In this document: in pieces, positions 7,530 through 8,364 of the stretch
Numbering within the stretch: position 1 is the first letter of the stretch
How the letters are laid out: every line of letters starts with the position of its first letter
From: Actinomycetes bacterium
Lineage (GTDB): Bacteria > Actinomycetota > Actinomycetes > Actinomycetales > Microbacteriaceae
Direction: 5' to 3'
Length of the DNA: 8,364 bases
Assembly (NCBI GenBank): GCA_023421635.1
Contig: JAEZSU010000002.1
Span: 1-8,364 of the forward strand
Program-made: the position numbers and the translations under genes
Notes under the pieces: model-generated
Told to the model about the DNA's origin: nothing
Database searches by the model: none
What the model saw: the letters and a program-made list of their open reading frames with translations, nothing else

Positions 7530-7930
7530 TCCGTCCCGCCCTCGTGGGCGCGTCGGTTGCGGCGCCCCGCGCGGGCGACCGCGACGAGGAGCAGCACGAG
7601 CACGACGAGCGCAGGCACCGCGAGGGCCAGTCCGATGAGCGGGTGCGCGTACGCCCCGGTCGCCGCCCCACCGGCGACCGCCAGGATCAGCAGCTGCACC
7701 ACGATGCCGCCGGATCGTCCCCATGAACGGTCGCGCAGCGTCGCGATGCCGAACGCGAGGACGGCGGCCGCGCCGATCACGGTCAGGACGAGCAGGGCCA
7801 CCGCGCTCGTGACGGAGTCGGTGTTGCCGCCGAGCAATTCGAGGGTCTGCCAGATCGCGAGCGCCACGACGCCTGCGCCCTCCAGGGTGACGAGCACGCC
7901 CGCCGTCCAATCCGCAAGACCGGTTCTCAT
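7526..7930 (-). CDS. Hypothetical four-helix membrane protein
   Basis: I do not recognise this 134-residue protein. It has four hydrophobic segments at about 10-30, 42-64, 75-94 and 96-118. The loops are short, and a basic Arg/His-rich tail (AGRRNRRAHEGG) follows the last helix and is probably cytoplasmic. The N-terminal Arg fits the positive-inside rule. A conserved-looking RDRSWGRSGG loop sits between helices 2 and 3. No catalytic or metal-binding motif stands out. The ATG at 7930 is chosen because GGAG lies 9 nt upstream and the first helix then begins near residue 10. An upstream in-frame ATG at 7978 would add 16 residues without a convincing ribosome site. The gene is convergent with bcp and divergent from whiB1. 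Codon use looks like that of its neighbours, so nothing suggests recent transfer. Confidence is high that it is a real gene and low on its role. Confidence 0.82.
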   Translation of the reverse strand: MRTGLADWTAGVLVTLEGAGVVALAIWQTLELLGGNTDSVTSAVALLVLTVIGAAAVLAFGIATLRDRSWGRSGGIVVQLLILAVAGGAATGAYAHPLIGLALAVPALVVLVLLLVAVARAGRRNRRAHEGGTD

Positions 7931-8013
7931 GTGTGGCTGCTCCGTTCGGATGCGGCGCGCCGGGGTGACGCCGCGCACTTGCCGGTGAACCGCTGGGAAA
8001 CGGCGACCGAATC

Positions 8014-8042
8014 TTGTGGAAGGGGTGGCGCTGTGGGACGAT
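8014..8042 (+). promoter_or_regulatory. Tentative whiB1 promoter
   Basis: TTGTGG (8014-8019) and GACGAT (8037-8042) are 17 nt apart and make a plausible though imperfect -35/-10 pair. Transcription would start near 8049, leaving a leader of about 120 nt. Other weak -10 candidates exist (TAAGAC at 8082, TAACGG at 8107), so the assignment is uncertain. For the divergent membrane-protein gene I see no convincing promoter. Confidence 0.35.
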
Positions 8043-8068
8043 AGAGCACGTCGTGTGCTCCCACAGCG
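8029..8068. repeat. Nested inverted repeat upstream of whiB1
   Basis: The outer arms CGCTGTGGGA (8029-8038) and TCCCACAGCG (8059-8068) are perfect 10-bp complements. Inside them GAGCAC (8044-8049) and GTGCTC (8055-8060) form a second perfect 6-bp repeat around GTCGT. As RNA this folds into an 8-bp stem, a 7-nt one-sided bulge, a 6-bp stem and a 5-nt loop. The candidate -10 box lies in the bulge. It may be an operator or a leader hairpin. The remaining leader (8069-8170) shows only the ribosome site. Confidence 0.7.
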
Positions 8069-8170
8069 ACGTGGGGCGGGCTAAGACGTCCGCACACCGA
8101 ACAGAGTAACGGACACTTCTCCGTGCGCTGAAAAGACCCACCCGAAACCCACATCCTGAGGAGCACCACC

Positions 8171-8364
8171 ATGGATTGGCGCGACAAGGCCGCCTGTTTG
8201 ACGGTAGACCCCGAGCTGTTCTTCCCCGTGGGGAACACCGGTCCCGCCGTCGACCAGATCGAGAAGGCGAAGGCCGTCTGCGCCCGATGCACCGTCACCG
8301 AGATCTGCCTGCAGTACGCCCTCGAGTCCGGTCAGGATTCGGGCGTCTGGGGCGGGCTGTCCGA
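8171..8364 (+). CDS. whiB1: WhiB1/WblE-type Fe-S transcriptional regulator (3' partial)
   Basis: WhiB proteins hold a [4Fe-4S] cluster on four cysteines and act with the primary sigma factor. WhiB1 of M. tuberculosis is essential and its cluster reacts with nitric oxide. The window ends after 64 full codons. The visible part has all four ligands, Cys9, Cys37, Cys40 and Cys46, at the same positions as in M. tuberculosis WhiB1. It also has DPELFFPVGN near the start and the G[V]WGG turn (GVWGGLSE) at the edge. The basic DNA-contact tail is outside. The opening MDWRDKAAC and the GQDSGVWGG segment point to the WhiB1/WblE subfamily rather than WhiB2, 3 or 7. The start is secure: ATG 8171 has AGGAG 7 nt upstream. 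A leader of more than 100 nt with a strong inverted repeat suggests tight control. A second WhiB subfamily member cannot be fully excluded without the C-terminus. Confidence 0.93.
   Translation, partial: MDWRDKAACLTVDPELFFPVGNTGPAVDQIEKAKAVCARCTVTEICLQYALESGQDSGVWGGLS

Noticed and set aside
5224..7671. Open frame of 815 codons on the minus strand across aroA, rsgA and bcp
   Set aside because: It runs antisense to three well-supported genes and has no recognisable domain, only biased composition. Its length reflects high GC.
7927..8298. Minus-strand open frame across the start of whiB1
   Set aside because: It is antisense to the conserved WhiB cysteine region and has no homology I recognise.
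1..8364. Mobile element, CRISPR array, defence island, tRNA or rRNA
   Set aside because: No transposase, integrase, direct-repeat array, att-like repeat or tRNA fold was seen. All genes except the small membrane protein are core functions.

Overview
This window looks like the chromosome of a high-GC actinobacterium, most likely Microbacteriaceae and close to Microbacterium. The signs are strong G/C bias at third codon positions, a fused actinobacterial 2-oxoglutarate decarboxylase/dehydrogenase (Kgd/OdhA), a SigR/RsrA thiol-stress pair of the mycothiol type, a WhiB1/WblE-type iron-sulfur regulator, and promoters in which a TANNNT box lies 6-8 nt before a start codon (leaderless transcripts). 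The genus is inferred from general likeness only.

Layout from left to right. (1) Bases 1-3614, + strand: kgd, with its 5' end outside the window. (2) A perfect 20-bp hairpin at 3627-3670 separates kgd from the convergent sigR-rsrA operon. (3) Bases 3713-4593, - strand: sigR then rsrA, joined by an ATGA overlap. (4) Bases 4649-7041, + strand: aroA then rsgA, joined by a GTGA overlap. (5) Bases 7051-7518, + strand: bcp, a peroxiredoxin with its own likely leaderless promoter. (6) Bases 7526-7930, - strand: an unrecognised four-helix membrane protein, convergent with bcp. (7) Bases 8171 to the right edge, + strand: whiB1, cut by the window end, preceded by a 240-bp divergent intergenic region with a strong nested inverted repeat.

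The genes share a redox theme. SigR senses disulfide stress through the zinc anti-sigma factor RsrA. Bcp reduces peroxides. WhiB1 is an Fe-S, nitric-oxide-sensitive regulator in mycobacteria. The sigR/rsrA, aroA, rsgA and whiB1 neighbourhood also occurs in other actinobacteria: in Mycobacterium tuberculosis whiB1, rshA, sigH, aroA and rsgA lie within about ten genes of one another.

No novel multi-gene system, mobile element, CRISPR array or RNA gene is visible. The most interesting part is regulatory. The 130-bp sigR/aroA divergent region holds an exact match to the SigR autoregulatory promoter (GGAAT-N18-GTT) lying across the aroA start codon and interlocked with a leaderless aroA promoter. 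A second, internal leaderless promoter could make a shorter SigR. Together these resemble the long/short SigR isoform circuit known from Streptomyces.
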